DNA of 64,000 bases from Lignipirellula cremea. Its GTDB lineage: Bacteria; Planctomycetota; Planctomycetia; Pirellulales; Pirellulaceae. Under the pieces are notes generated by a model that was not told the origin of the DNA, did not search any database, and saw only the letters and a program-made list of their open reading frames with translations. The stretch is taken from positions 8,227,001-8,291,000 of the forward strand of contig NZ_CP036433.1 of assembly GCF_007751035.1 (NCBI RefSeq), given 5' to 3'. A program made the translations under genes and the position numbers. Within the stretch, counting starts at the first letter, position 1. Each line of letters starts with the position of its first letter. Positions 49,819 through 58,927 of the stretch are shown one piece after another.

Positions 49819-51783
49819 TCACTCACTTTGTTTGGGCCAGGTAAAGGAGAACCTGGCGCCCTGTCCAGGGATAGATTCTACTAGAATCTGGCCGCCTACC
49901 GAAGTGACAATTTTTCGAGCGAGCGCCAATCCCATACCGCTGCCTTCGACTTCGTTTCGCGGCTTTAAGGTTTCGAACATGCGAAAAATCCGCTGGTGGA
50001 ATCGCTCTTCGATTCCGGGACCATCGTCGATGACGGAGAATTCCAGAAAATCGCCGCGGTCCACGCAGGTCGCTTCGATCTGGCCCGTCTCCCCATGATG
50101 GTGTTTGACCGCATTCTGCAGCAAGTGACGCAAAACTTGTTCCAGCGATCGACGGTCGGCCTTAAATTGCGGAAGGCCGCCTGCTATCTGAAGGGTGAAA
50201 GTCTTCGGGGCGCGAAGATGTTCCCAAACCTGTGTGATAAGCTGGGCCGCATCTATCTCTTCTACTTGCGCACCTGTGCGTCCTACCCTCGAATATACTA
50301 ACAGATCGTCTAACAGCCTCTCTAAACGCACGGCCCGATCCCGAAGTTTTTTCAGGTTCTGTTTGGATTCAGCCGATAACGCAGCGCCCGAGTCTTCCTC
50401 GATCCACAGGGACAGGCTGTGGATGCCCCGCAGGGGAGCCTTCAGGTCGTGCGAAGCCACATAAGCGAATTCATCAAGATCGTGATTCCGGGTGGCCAGT
50501 TCCACGGCCTGGGTCTTCAGTTCCGCCACGCGATCTGCGACCCGCTGTTCTAGCTGGGCATTCAACCGGCGCAGCTCGCTCCGGGTCTGGGCAAACTCGG
50601 TAATGTCCCGCCACACGGAACGGCTCCGCACGATTGCCCCCCGGGCATCCCGCACCGCCGACACGCTCAGACTGACAACCAGCGGCGAGTGGTCATGCCG
50701 TCGCAGCTGCAGCTCGGCGTTTTTGATTTCGCCGGTGGCTTGGAAGAGAGCGAACACCTTCTCGGCTTCTTCCCGCGAGTTCTCGTGATAAAGCTCTCGC
50801 ATAGGGCGACCGATGATCTGCGACCGCGGAATTCCCAGGACGTGCTCCACCGTGGCGTTCGCCTGCTCCACCAGGCCCGTTTCGGCGTTCACGGAAACGT
50901 ACATGTCGGGCGCATGTTCATACAGGTCCTGAAACATGGCCTGAGCCATTTGCCGGTCTTCCACTTCCCGGCAAAGGGCCGTGTTTGCTTCCCGCAGTTC
51001 CAGCGTCCGCTCTGCGACACGGTCTTCAAGTTCAGCATTTAGCTGCTCTAAACGGGTTTGCGTTTCCGCGGCCGCGGCCGCTTGCCAGTGAAAACTCCAC
51101 CCCCGCTCCAGCAGCAACAACGACAGTCCCATGGCGAACACCGCCGCCGTCCAGGCTTGAATCTGCAGGGAGGCGACTTGCTGTCGCGAGTGGTTCTCTT
51201 CCGCCGCCACCATCCGGTCGAGATCGTCGGGCAGGGACGAATCCATCGCTCCCGCCAGCACCTGCCCCACCGCCCGTTCGACTGCCGACACATCCTTGTC
51301 GCTCCGTTCCAGCAACGACCTGACGTCACTTGTATACCGCCGGACCTGGGCGTCGAGGTTGACGGGTGTGTCGATGCCGGCCGCCGGATCAATCTCCTGG
51401 CCCAGGTACAAACGCCGCAGGGACGGAGCGACGGGCGACCGAATCTGCAGCTGCGAATCGCCATTCAGCAAAGCCTGGTGCGAAGACGCATACAGCCCCA
51501 CCATTGCCTGCAGTTTGTCCCGCAACGAGGAACGGGCCGCCGGATCGCTCGACCAGCGAGCCGCCAGCAGTCCCATCCGGGCCGTGAGCATCCGCTGCCG
51601 CCCGCTCACATTAATCCGATGGGCCGAGTTCGCTTGCTCCAGGGCGGCCCGCGTGAAAAGCTGCCAGCTGGCGAACGCGAGCACCAGAAAAATCAGCAAC
51701 GCCCCGCCCATTCTGGCCAGAACGCGAGGCTCTCCCCACGATCGGAGCGTTTTACGATAGGAACGGAGCTTTTCACCGTCCAT
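49819..51783 (-). CDS. sensor histidine kinase with PilJ-type sensor and PAS domain
   Basis: 654 residues. It is anchored by two membrane spans (about 25-45 and 190-212). The periplasmic part has the NSAHRINVSGRQRMLTARMG signature of the type IV pili methyl-accepting N-domain. A coiled coil, a PAS domain (about 270-390, DLYEHAPDMYVSVNAETG), a second coiled coil, HisKA with phospho-His in YVASHDLKAPLRGI, and HATPase_c (LLQNAVKHHHGETG, DDGPGIEERF, GSGMGLALARKI) follow. The start is ATG 51783; the longer frame to 51906 is made of IS sequence. It is co-directional with its regulator gene. Confidence 0.92.
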   Translation of the reverse strand: MDGEKLRSYRKTLRSWGEPRVLARMGGALLIFLVLAFASWQLFTRAALEQANSAHRINVSGRQRMLTARMGLLAARWSSDPAARSSLRDKLQAMVGLYASSHQALLNGDSQLQIRSPVAPSLRRLYLGQEIDPAAGIDTPVNLDAQVRRYTSDVRSLLERSDKDVSAVERAVGQVLAGAMDSSLPDDLDRMVAAEENHSRQQVASLQIQAWTAAVFAMGLSLLLLERGWSFHWQAAAAAETQTRLEQLNAELEDRVAERTLELREANTALCREVEDRQMAQAMFQDLYEHAPDMYVSVNAETGLVEQANATVEHVLGIPRSQIIGRPMRELYHENSREEAEKVFALFQATGEIKNAELQLRRHDHSPLVVSLSVSAVRDARGAIVRSRSVWRDITEFAQTRSELRRLNAQLEQRVADRVAELKTQAVELATRNHDLDEFAYVASHDLKAPLRGIHSLSLWIEEDSGAALSAESKQNLKKLRDRAVRLERLLDDLLVYSRVGRTGAQVEEIDAAQLITQVWEHLRAPKTFTLQIAGGLPQFKADRRSLEQVLRHLLQNAVKHHHGETGQIEATCVDRGDFLEFSVIDDGPGIEERFHQRIFRMFETLKPRNEVEGSGMGLALARKIVTSVGGQILVESIPGQGARFSFTWPKQSE

Positions 51784-51822
51784 AGGCGTGCGGGTGGCTA
51801 AAACAGGCGGGAGATCAAAAGG

Positions 51823-51832
51823 GGGGAGGAGC
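51823..51832. repeat. target-site duplication, left
   Basis: GGGGAGGAGC, identical to 53123-53132, directly outside the left terminal inverted repeat of the insertion sequence. Confidence 0.9.
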
Positions 51833-53122
51833 CACGGCAAACGCGCACTCTGCGGGACCTGGGCTGTTTGGGGGACGGGGCGCGCTGACCGGGGTTTTCT
51901 GCACAATTGACTGCTTGGGAGAATGGCGTTTCAGCACCTTCAACTGGCGATCATGATGACAGAAATTCAGTTCGATAATGTCGACTCGATCCTGACAAGT
52001 TTCGGCGAACTCACCGACCCCCGTTCGCATATCAACAGGCTCCATCTCTTCGGCGATCTGCTGGTCATTTCGATCATGGCAGTCATCGCTGGCGCGGATG
52101 GGCCGCAGGCGATCGGAATCTGGGCGAAGCACCATCAAACCTGGTTGAAAAAACACCTGGTGTTGCCCCATGGCGTCCCCTCGCACGACACGTTCGGACG
52201 CCTGCTTGGCCTGCTGAAACCGGCGGCCTTTCAGAAGTGTTTTGAAGCCTGGATTCGGTCGATCGCGCCGCTTGATAAAGAGACCGACTTGAATCAAATT
52301 GCGATCGACGGCAAGGTCCTCAAGCGTAGCCACGATCGCAAACGCAAGCTGGGGCCGTTGTGGCTTGTCAGCGCCTGGTCGGTCGATCGTTCGCTCAGTC
52401 TGGGACAGCTGGCCACGGACGAAAAATCGAACGAAATCACGGCGATTCCCGAGCTTTTGGAGAATATCGAGGTCCAGGGAGCTGTGGTCACCATCGACGC
52501 CGCCGGCTGTCAACGCGAGATCGCCAGGAAGATCATCGACGGCCACGGCGACTACCTTCTGGCGCTCAAGGGGAATCAAGGAAAACTTTACGAAGCGGTG
52601 ACAGACTACATCCTCCTGCACATGGAAAACGACTTCGCAGATATCCCGGCAAGACGCTTCACGGAAACGCTCCACGGCCACGGACGCGTCGACGAAATCA
52701 CCTACTATCAGATGCCTGTTCCGAAGGATCTGGTGAACCGGGAAAAGTGGCCGGGATTGAAAACGATTGGCGTCGCGATTCGGCAAAGCGAGAGCGGTTC
52801 GAAGACTTCGAGTGATGCTCGCTTCTACATCGGCTCGATCGCCCTGGGGGTCAAGAAATTCGCCCGTTATGTGCGTGGCCATTGGGCGATCGAGAATACG
52901 CTTCACTGGTGCCTGGATGTGACGTTTCGTGAGGACGAAAATCGGGTGCGTGAGCGGACGACCGCGGACAATCTGGCGTGGCTGAAACGCTTCGCCCTGA
53001 GCATGCTCAAGCAGCAAGATGACAAGTACAGCATCGCCATGCGTCGCCGCGTCGCCGGCTGGGACCTCGACTACCTCGCCAAAATCCTCGGAATTCCCGT
53101 ACTATAGTGTGCGTTTGCCGTG
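51833..53122 (+). mobile_element. ISAs1-family insertion sequence, complete
   Basis: A 1290-bp element with terminal inverted repeats CACGGCAAACGCGCACTCT (left) and CACGGCAAACGCACACTAT (right, read inward), differing at two of 19 positions. It is flanked by perfect 10-bp direct repeats, as expected for ISAs1 transposition. It has one intact transposase gene. Removing it and one repeat restores a short spacer between the helicase gene and the histidine kinase. Confidence 0.92.
51923..53107 (+). CDS. ISAs1-family transposase
   Basis: 394 residues, full length for the family. Catalytic DDE residues are likely Asp129 (IAIDGKVLKRS), Asp192 (VVTIDAAGCQ) and Glu324 (GHWAIENTLHWCLDVTF), all in the spacing of ISAs1/H-repeat transposases. 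The N-terminal FGELTDPRSHINRLHLFGD (19 residues) is also typical. ATG 51923 is the first start; ATG 51956 is an alternative. The gene ends 15 bp before the right IS end. Nothing suggests inactivation. Confidence 0.96.
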   Translation: MAFQHLQLAIMMTEIQFDNVDSILTSFGELTDPRSHINRLHLFGDLLVISIMAVIAGADGPQAIGIWAKHHQTWLKKHLVLPHGVPSHDTFGRLLGLLKPAAFQKCFEAWIRSIAPLDKETDLNQIAIDGKVLKRSHDRKRKLGPLWLVSAWSVDRSLSLGQLATDEKSNEITAIPELLENIEVQGAVVTIDAAGCQREIARKIIDGHGDYLLALKGNQGKLYEAVTDYILLHMENDFADIPARRFTETLHGHGRVDEITYYQMPVPKDLVNREKWPGLKTIGVAIRQSESGSKTSSDARFYIGSIALGVKKFARYVRGHWAIENTLHWCLDVTFREDENRVRERTTADNLAWLKRFALSMLKQQDDKYSIAMRRRVAGWDLDYLAKILGIPVL

Positions 53123-53132
53123 GGGGAGGAGC
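53123..53132. repeat. target-site duplication, right
   Basis: GGGGAGGAGC, identical to 51823-51832. Confidence 0.9.
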
Positions 53133-53201
53133 AGCTACACCGGAAAGGCGTTGCTACACCAGAATATGTTATAGGAAATTCCCCCATATGCAAACCGGAA
53201 A

Positions 53202-55187
53202 TCAAAGGGCGTCAATCACGCGCGGGCAAGGGGGCAAAGAATCGAGAAATATCTTCCCATACGGTTTGCTGCGCAAGCGCGGGTCCAGCAGCACCACCAT
53301 TCCGCGATCGCGACGCGTACGGATCAAACGCCCGAAACCCTGGCGAAGTTTAATGACCGCCTCGGGCAGCTGGTAGTCGACAAACGGATTGCCGCCGGCG
53401 GCGCGGATCGTTTCCAGCCGAGCTTCCAGCAGGGGATGATCGGGCACACTGAAGGGCAGTTTGGTGATAATCACATTCTGCAGCGCGTCGCCCGGCACAT
53501 CGACGCCTTGCCAGAAACTGGAGACTCCCATCAGGACGGCCCGCGGGTTCTGCTGGAATCGCTCGACCATCTGGCTGCGGGGCAGTCCGTCCGACTGGGC
53601 GTACAGGGCCAGATTCCGCTCAATCAGCCAGGGCGTCAACTCGGCCACCGCCTTGCGCATCGCTCCGTAACTGGTGAACAGCACAAAGGCCCGGCCATCG
53701 GTCTGACCCACATACCGGCGAATCATGGCGTGCACCTGCCGATCAAACTCGGCCGTTTCTCGCCCCGGATCGGCCATCCCTTCGACCAGCACCACCTTGG
53801 CTTGTTCCTGGTAGTTGAACGGACTGCCCAGTCGGATTTCTTCCGTCTGGGTCAGGCCGACGCGCGATTTGAAAAAGCTGAACGAGCCGCCGTCGCCGAC
53901 GCCCAGCGTCGCGCTGGTCAGCACGACGGAAGGGATCTGGTCAAACAGGGCCTCGCGCAGGCTGGGGCCCACATCGAGCGGCGCGGCAGAGAGTTTGATG
54001 CGTGTCTTGTTCTGGCGATTCACGCTGCCTTCGACCCAGTAGACCGACTCCGGCGATTGCTGCTGTCGCCAGCTTTCAATCTCGGAAGCCAGCACGGTGA
54101 GCCGTTCCGCGGCCGAGGTGTAGTCCTGCTTCTTCGTATCTTCCAGCGATTCCGCATGGTCCTTGATCAGCTCCGACAGCTTCTGCAGGGCCCCGCTGAG
54201 CTCGTTCGGCACGATCTCCGGCGTGCGGACCCGGGCGGTGGAGCTTTTTCCCTGATTCAGCCACGCATAGAGCTCGCCAAAGAAATCATCGGCTCGATGC
54301 CGGCAGCGGAGCACCTGTTCCTGCGCCTGGCGCAAGGCCGGCTCCACCAGCAATCCTTTGTTGGTGTGGTCGTTGTAAAGCCGATTCAGCAGGTAATCGA
54401 CCTGGCCCGAAGCAACGCCCAGGCCCAGATGATCGCTGGCGACCGATTCGATCGTGTGGGCTTCATCGAGAATGACCGCCTGGTAGTCGGGCAGCAGGTT
54501 CACGCCGGCCCTTCGCAGGGCCAGATCGGTGAAGAACAGGGCATGGTTCACGACCAGAATTTGCGCATGCTGCAGGCGGCGCCGGGCGCGGAAGTAAAAG
54601 CACTCTTTGTGCGTGGGGCACTTCCGTCCCATGCAATTGCCGCTGTCGCTGGCGACTTCGTCCCAGACGCTGGATTGCGGTTCAAAAGAAAGATCGCTGC
54701 GAGAGCCGTCGGCCGACTGTTCCGACCAGCGCTGCACCTGCTGCAGCTGTTCAAATTCCTGTTCTGAAAAGAACAAGCTGCGGGCCCGCGTATGCGCGTT
54801 CTGCAGTCGGCGCAGACTCAAATAATTGCGACGTCCCTTGGCGAGGACGGCCGTGAATTCGTACGGGATGACGCTCCGCAGCAGGGGCAAGTCTTTCTGC
54901 AGCAACTGCTCCTGCAACGCGATCGTATGCGTCGAAACGACGATCCGCAGCGGCTCCTTCGTTCCATCCGAAGCGGCCTGGGCGGCCGCCACCCGGAGAA
55001 TGGCGGGAACCAGGTAGGCAAAGCTTTTGCCAACGCCAGTGCCGGCCTCCGCGACCAGATGATGCGACCCCTTCAGGGCGCTGGCGACCGCATCGGCCAT
55101 CGCCAGTTGTTCCGTCCGATGCTCGTAATGCGGCAGTCGGGCGGAAATACGGCCGCCGGGACCTAGAATATCCGTAGGGGTAAGCAT
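53202..55187 (-). CDS. dinG: DinG/XPD-like ATP-dependent DNA helicase
   Basis: 661 residues. A superfamily-2 helicase of the iron-sulfur XPD/DinG group. Walker A is EAGTGVGKSFAYLVPAIL near residue 45; the DEAH box is AVILDEAHTIE. Between them lies a Cys cluster (CMGRKCPTHKEC) fitting the 4Fe-4S domain. Motif VI is QGFGRLIRTRRDRGMVVLLD. The protein probably unwinds 5' overhangs, R-loops or D-loops. The start is ATG 55187 (MLTPTDILGPGGRI). It is transcribed toward the kinase genes, now separated from them by the IS. Confidence 0.92.
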   Translation of the reverse strand: MLTPTDILGPGGRISARLPHYEHRTEQLAMADAVASALKGSHHLVAEAGTGVGKSFAYLVPAILRVAAAQAASDGTKEPLRIVVSTHTIALQEQLLQKDLPLLRSVIPYEFTAVLAKGRRNYLSLRRLQNAHTRARSLFFSEQEFEQLQQVQRWSEQSADGSRSDLSFEPQSSVWDEVASDSGNCMGRKCPTHKECFYFRARRRLQHAQILVVNHALFFTDLALRRAGVNLLPDYQAVILDEAHTIESVASDHLGLGVASGQVDYLLNRLYNDHTNKGLLVEPALRQAQEQVLRCRHRADDFFGELYAWLNQGKSSTARVRTPEIVPNELSGALQKLSELIKDHAESLEDTKKQDYTSAAERLTVLASEIESWRQQQSPESVYWVEGSVNRQNKTRIKLSAAPLDVGPSLREALFDQIPSVVLTSATLGVGDGGSFSFFKSRVGLTQTEEIRLGSPFNYQEQAKVVLVEGMADPGRETAEFDRQVHAMIRRYVGQTDGRAFVLFTSYGAMRKAVAELTPWLIERNLALYAQSDGLPRSQMVERFQQNPRAVLMGVSSFWQGVDVPGDALQNVIITKLPFSVPDHPLLEARLETIRAAGGNPFVDYQLPEAVIKLRQGFGRLIRTRRDRGMVVLLDPRLRSKPYGKIFLDSLPPCPRVIDAL

Positions 55188-55303
55188 GAGAGCGGCTCGA
55201 AGTCCCATCCTGGGCCGGGCAAACCCTCACTATACGTTGCAGCCCCCAAGCGACTCAACCTGGGCCCCCATCAGGACGCTCCTGCCGGGACGTCCGCCAG
55301 CGT

Positions 55304-55374
55304 GTCGCTGAACTCGCCAGACTTTGGACGCAGTCTTCTGGAAACAGTGGCCAAACTCTGGCGAGTTCGGCTAC
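55304..55374. repeat. ~75-bp imperfect palindromic repeat, copy C
   Basis: Left arm GTCGCTGAACTCGCCAGACT, right arm CCAAACTCTGGCGAGTTCGG plus CTAC; the pairing is nearly perfect over about 20 bp. It lies between the helicase gene start and the accA end. Confidence 0.85.
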
Positions 55375-55422
55375 GCAAAAGAAGGACCAGCGGGAGTTGA
55401 GGCCAACTCCACGAAGAGAAAA

Positions 55423-56415
55423 TCAGGAGGCGGCGAGGGCGTCGGCTTCGGGCGAGGTTTCCAGGATGCGGCCGATCTTGCGGAACTTGTTGTAGCGTTC
55501 GTCGACCAGTTGATCCTTTGGTTTCTGAACCAGCTCGCGAAGCGTTTTCATCAGGTACATTTTGAGTCGATTGGCCATTTGATGATGATCGCGATGACCG
55601 CCGCCCAGCGGTTCTTCGATCACGTCGTCGACAACGCCCAGTTCAAGCAGATTGCTCGAGGTGAACTTGAGCGCCTCGGCCGCCTGCTCGGCAAACTCGT
55701 GGCTTTTCCACAAAATGCCCGCGCAACCTTCGGGGCTGATCACCGAATAGTACGAGAACTGCAGCATGGCCACGCGGTCGCCCACGCCGATGCCCAGCGC
55801 GCCGCCGGAGCCGCCTTCGCCGATCACCACGCAAATGATGGGCGTTTCCAGCCGCGACATTTCATACATGTTCTGGGCGATCACCAGAGCCTGGCCCCGT
55901 TCTTCGGCGCCAATGCCCGGGTAGGCTCCTGGCGTATCAATCAGGCAGATCACCGGCAAATTGTACTTGGCCGCCAGCCGCATTTTCGACATCGCCTTGC
56001 GGTAGCCTTCGGGGTGGGCGCAACCAAAGAAACAGGCGCTGCGTTCCTTGTAGGTGCGGCCTTTTTCGTGGCCGATGACCATCACGCGGTACTGGTCCAG
56101 TTTGGCAAAGCCCGTCAACAGCGCCCGGTCGTCGCCAAAATGCTTGTCGCCGTGCAGTTCGACAAACTCGTCGAAAACAAGCGACAAGTAGTCGACCGTG
56201 TGCGGGCGATCTTTGTGGCGGGCCACACGGACCGTTTCCCAGGAGGTCAAATTCCCGTAAACCTTACGGATCATTTCCGTATGTTCGCGGCGCAACCGGC
56301 GGACTTCGTCGTCGCTGGCGGGGCTGCCGTTGGATTCTTTCTCCGCTTTGCGGAGCTGGGATTCCAGTTCCCAAATCGGCTGCTCGAATTCCAGACCGGG
56401 GGTGAGAGCATCCAT
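55423..56415 (-). CDS. accA: acetyl-CoA carboxylase carboxyltransferase subunit alpha
   Basis: 330 residues. With AccD it moves the carboxyl group from biotin to acetyl-CoA, making malonyl-CoA. Family features are the N-terminal helix LEFEQPIWELESQL, the acyl-CoA/oxyanion regions GHEKGR, NFGCAHPEGY-like FFGCAHPEGYRKA, LIDTPGAYPGIGAEERGQ and GEGGSGGALGIGVGDRVAML. The start is ATG 56415. It stands alone without accD. Confidence 0.97.
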   Translation of the reverse strand: MDALTPGLEFEQPIWELESQLRKAEKESNGSPASDDEVRRLRREHTEMIRKVYGNLTSWETVRVARHKDRPHTVDYLSLVFDEFVELHGDKHFGDDRALLTGFAKLDQYRVMVIGHEKGRTYKERSACFFGCAHPEGYRKAMSKMRLAAKYNLPVICLIDTPGAYPGIGAEERGQALVIAQNMYEMSRLETPIICVVIGEGGSGGALGIGVGDRVAMLQFSYYSVISPEGCAGILWKSHEFAEQAAEALKFTSSNLLELGVVDDVIEEPLGGGHRDHHQMANRLKMYLMKTLRELVQKPKDQLVDERYNKFRKIGRILETSPEADALAAS

Positions 56416-56628
56416 TAGATTTCTCGTATCGAAGCGGTTCGCCACGCCCAAAGGAGGGGCATGGCGGGATTTTCATCGGTAATGGCGGCTGCTGGCATTG
56501 CCAGGCGCCCGCAGGGTTTCGCTAATAGTAATCAGCGGACCCGCCATTATGCTTCATCGGGCAATTCTTCGCCAGAGTTGATTCGAGCGGTCGAGAAATC
56601 GGCAAAACCGAGAAAACCGCCGGCGTGG

Positions 56629-57471
56629 CTATTTTCCCGCTTTGAATACCCGAATACTGCGAAAATCCTGCAGAAACTTCAGCATGCTGCGCGGCCGGCC
56701 TTCAGGGTCCTTGGTCATCATTTGCATGACCAGGGCCGCCATTTCCGGCGTAACGCGGTTATTCAAGGCGGCCACATTCGGGATTCCCGCGCGGATATGC
56801 TTGTTGAGCAGGTCGTTTTCCGACACCCCCGTATAGGGCAGACGGCTCGACAGCAGCTCAAAAATCATGCAGCCCAGACTGTACACATCGCTCCGGCGGT
56901 CCAGGTTCTTGCCGCGGATCTGCTCGGGCGACATATAACTGCGGGTGCCCTGGACCTTGGCCCTCCCGGCGAAGAAACTGGCGAGGCCGGTCGTAATTTT
57001 GTGGGCAAGTGCAAAGTCAATCAGTTTGATGTTGCCGCTGTCGTCGAGCAGAAAGTTATCAGGCTTGACGTCGCGATGAATCCAGCCCTGCTCATGCAGG
57101 TAGTGCAGGCCCGTCGCACACTGCTCGATCATCGAGGTCGTATGTTTTTCGATCAGCTCAGGGTCCGTCCGCATCAGCTGCTTGACGTTTTTCCCCGAAT
57201 AAAACTGCAGCACCAGAAAGGGCAGGTCGTACTCGAAATTGAGATCGTAGATCTCAATTACCCGTTCGTGCGACAGGCCTTTACCGACTTCAAACTCGTG
57301 CTTCAGGAAGTTGATTTCTTCCCGATTCTTGCGATGCTCTTTCTGCAGCACCTTCAAGGCGACGCGTTTCTCGTCCCCCTCTCGGACGCAGTCCCAGATT
57401 TGACACGAGTTACCCGCTCGCACCAGGCGAATCAGCCGATAGGGTCCAAGAAAGTCGCGCCCGTATGACAC
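56629..57471 (-). CDS. cytoplasmic Ser/Thr protein kinase with DFA instead of DFG
   Basis: 280 residues, essentially one kinase domain without membrane span or extra domains. Catalytic parts: Lys40 in VALKVL, the conserved Glu in the C-helix region, HRDVKPDN at 132-139, then IDFALAH, where the DFG glycine is alanine, and GTRSYMSPEQI. The glycine-rich loop (VRAGNSCQIW) is poor. The essential Lys, Asp134 and Asp152 remain, so activity is likely. It starts with GTG at 57471. It is co-directional with accA; a link is not shown. Confidence 0.9.
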   Translation of the reverse strand: MSYGRDFLGPYRLIRLVRAGNSCQIWDCVREGDEKRVALKVLQKEHRKNREEINFLKHEFEVGKGLSHERVIEIYDLNFEYDLPFLVLQFYSGKNVKQLMRTDPELIEKHTTSMIEQCATGLHYLHEQGWIHRDVKPDNFLLDDSGNIKLIDFALAHKITTGLASFFAGRAKVQGTRSYMSPEQIRGKNLDRRSDVYSLGCMIFELLSSRLPYTGVSENDLLNKHIRAGIPNVAALNNRVTPEMAALVMQMMTKDPEGRPRSMLKFLQDFRSIRVFKAGK

Positions 57472-57561
57472 TGTGGATGTCTCAGAGAAGTAAAGCCCTG
57501 CAGTTTTTTCAAGTCTAAACCAATCCCGGCACAGCGGGAAGTAGTTTGCAGTCGGCCATCA

Positions 57562-57640
57562 GGCAGCCGAAGTCGCCAGAATTCTGGACGGAGCCGTCTC
57601 AACTCTAAAAACAGCAGCCAAACCCGAGCGAGTTCAGCCA
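57562..57640. repeat. ~78-bp imperfect palindromic repeat, copy D
   Basis: Left arm GGCAGCCGAAGTCGCCAGAA, right arm CCAAACCCGAGCGAGTTCAG plus CC; more diverged than A-C. It lies between the divergent kinase and ferredoxin-type genes. Confidence 0.75.
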
Positions 57641-57733
57641 GAGGACGGATTCGCTTCAATCCGCGTTCCTTTCATGGTAGACTAGGCAGTCCAATTGTCC
57701 CTCCCGCCTTTTCCGCTCCCAGCAGCACTCCCC

Positions 57734-58861
57734 ATGGCGAAACGTATCTCTGTAGTTATCTCGCAGACGCCCAGTCAAAACCCGGCCAAGCGCGCGCTGG
57801 AGGAAGAGATCGTCACGCACCTGCTGATGCAAAGCGGCGTCGAAGTGACGATCATCCCCAATCTCTACGATCTCACCGCCGACAGCACCGGCATGCTCGC
57901 CCTCAAAAGCGTGCCCGGCGACATGATTGTGCTTTCCTGGATGTTCCCCCGGGCGGCCCACTGGATTCTGGATCGTAACGCCGTGAACGGCCGCGTGGGA
58001 GAAACCCTGCTCAGCGTCGACGATGACGATGACGACGACGAGTTGGAAGCACTCGACGACGAAGAGGAAAAGGTCCGCGTCATCGACCAGCGACCGGCCC
58101 CCAGCCGTTCGATCTACTGCCTGGACCTCCGCTCGCACAATACGGCCGAGCCGTACCTGCAGGAAGTCCGCCGCATTGTCGACGAAGCCAACACCGAAGT
58201 CGTCAGCCTGATGGGCTGGATCAAAGGATCGCCCCAACCCGAACAGCTTGACCGCTACCTCAACGGCGCCGTCCCCGGAGCGAACGGCAATGGGAACGGG
58301 AACGCAACCAACGGCAACGCAACCAATGGATCCGCTGCCGCCGCGAACGGCTCTGCTGGCGAGGCGCCGGCCGAACCGGCCGTGCTGCATCGGATTGAAG
58401 ACGCCGCCCCGCGTCGCTGGTATCCCGTGATCGATTTCAGCCGCTGCACCAACTGCATGGAATGCGTCGACTTCTGCTTGTTCGGCGTGTACGGCGTCGA
58501 TGGGCAGGAAACGATCCTCGTAGAGCAGCCGGACAACTGCCGCAAAGGCTGCCCCGCCTGCAGTCGCGTCTGCCCCGAAAACGCGATCATCTTCCCGCAG
58601 CACAAAACGCCCGCCATTGCCGGCTCCGACGACGCCGTCGCCGGACTGAAGATCGACCTGTCGCAACTGTTCGGAGCTCCCAGCACCGACGACGGCGGCG
58701 TCGATGTGGCCGTCCGCGAACGGGACGAACAACTGCTGCTGGCCGGACGCGAAGCAGTCGGCTCCGCCGTCGGCCTGCCCAAACGCCAGCAGGACCAGGA
58801 CGAAGAACCGAAAGACGAGCTCGATAGCCTGCTCGACGAACTCGACGATCTCGACCTGTAG
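57734..58861 (+). CDS. ferredoxin-type 4Fe-4S protein with acidic and Asn/Gly linkers
   Basis: 375 residues. The N-terminal part (1-93) looks like an alpha/beta domain (KRISVVISQTPSQNPAKRAL). A run of Asp/Glu (about 96-112), a second small domain (126-175) and an N-G/N-A-T-N-G linker (about 182-205) follow. The C-terminal part has two 4Fe-4S sets: Cys238, 241, 244, 248 (CTNCMECVDFC) and Cys269, 273, 276, 280 (CRKGCPACSRVCP), the first Cys spacing of the second set being unusual. An acidic helix ends the protein. It probably transfers electrons in the cytoplasm; partners are unknown. Confidence 0.78.
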   Translation: MAKRISVVISQTPSQNPAKRALEEEIVTHLLMQSGVEVTIIPNLYDLTADSTGMLALKSVPGDMIVLSWMFPRAAHWILDRNAVNGRVGETLLSVDDDDDDDELEALDDEEEKVRVIDQRPAPSRSIYCLDLRSHNTAEPYLQEVRRIVDEANTEVVSLMGWIKGSPQPEQLDRYLNGAVPGANGNGNGNATNGNATNGSAAAANGSAGEAPAEPAVLHRIEDAAPRRWYPVIDFSRCTNCMECVDFCLFGVYGVDGQETILVEQPDNCRKGCPACSRVCPENAIIFPQHKTPAIAGSDDAVAGLKIDLSQLFGAPSTDDGGVDVAVRERDEQLLLAGREAVGSAVGLPKRQQDQDEEPKDELDSLLDELDDLDL

Positions 58862-58927
58862 AACGGCCCTCAAACTGCAAGCGTTCACTCAGCGTCGCCT
58901 GGCGACCCTCCGCTGCCAAGGCCGTGT

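Noticed and set aside
51784-51906. Longer start for the histidine kinase at 51906
   Set aside because: The extra N-terminal residues are encoded by the left end of the IS and precede the natural membrane span; ATG 51783 is preferred.
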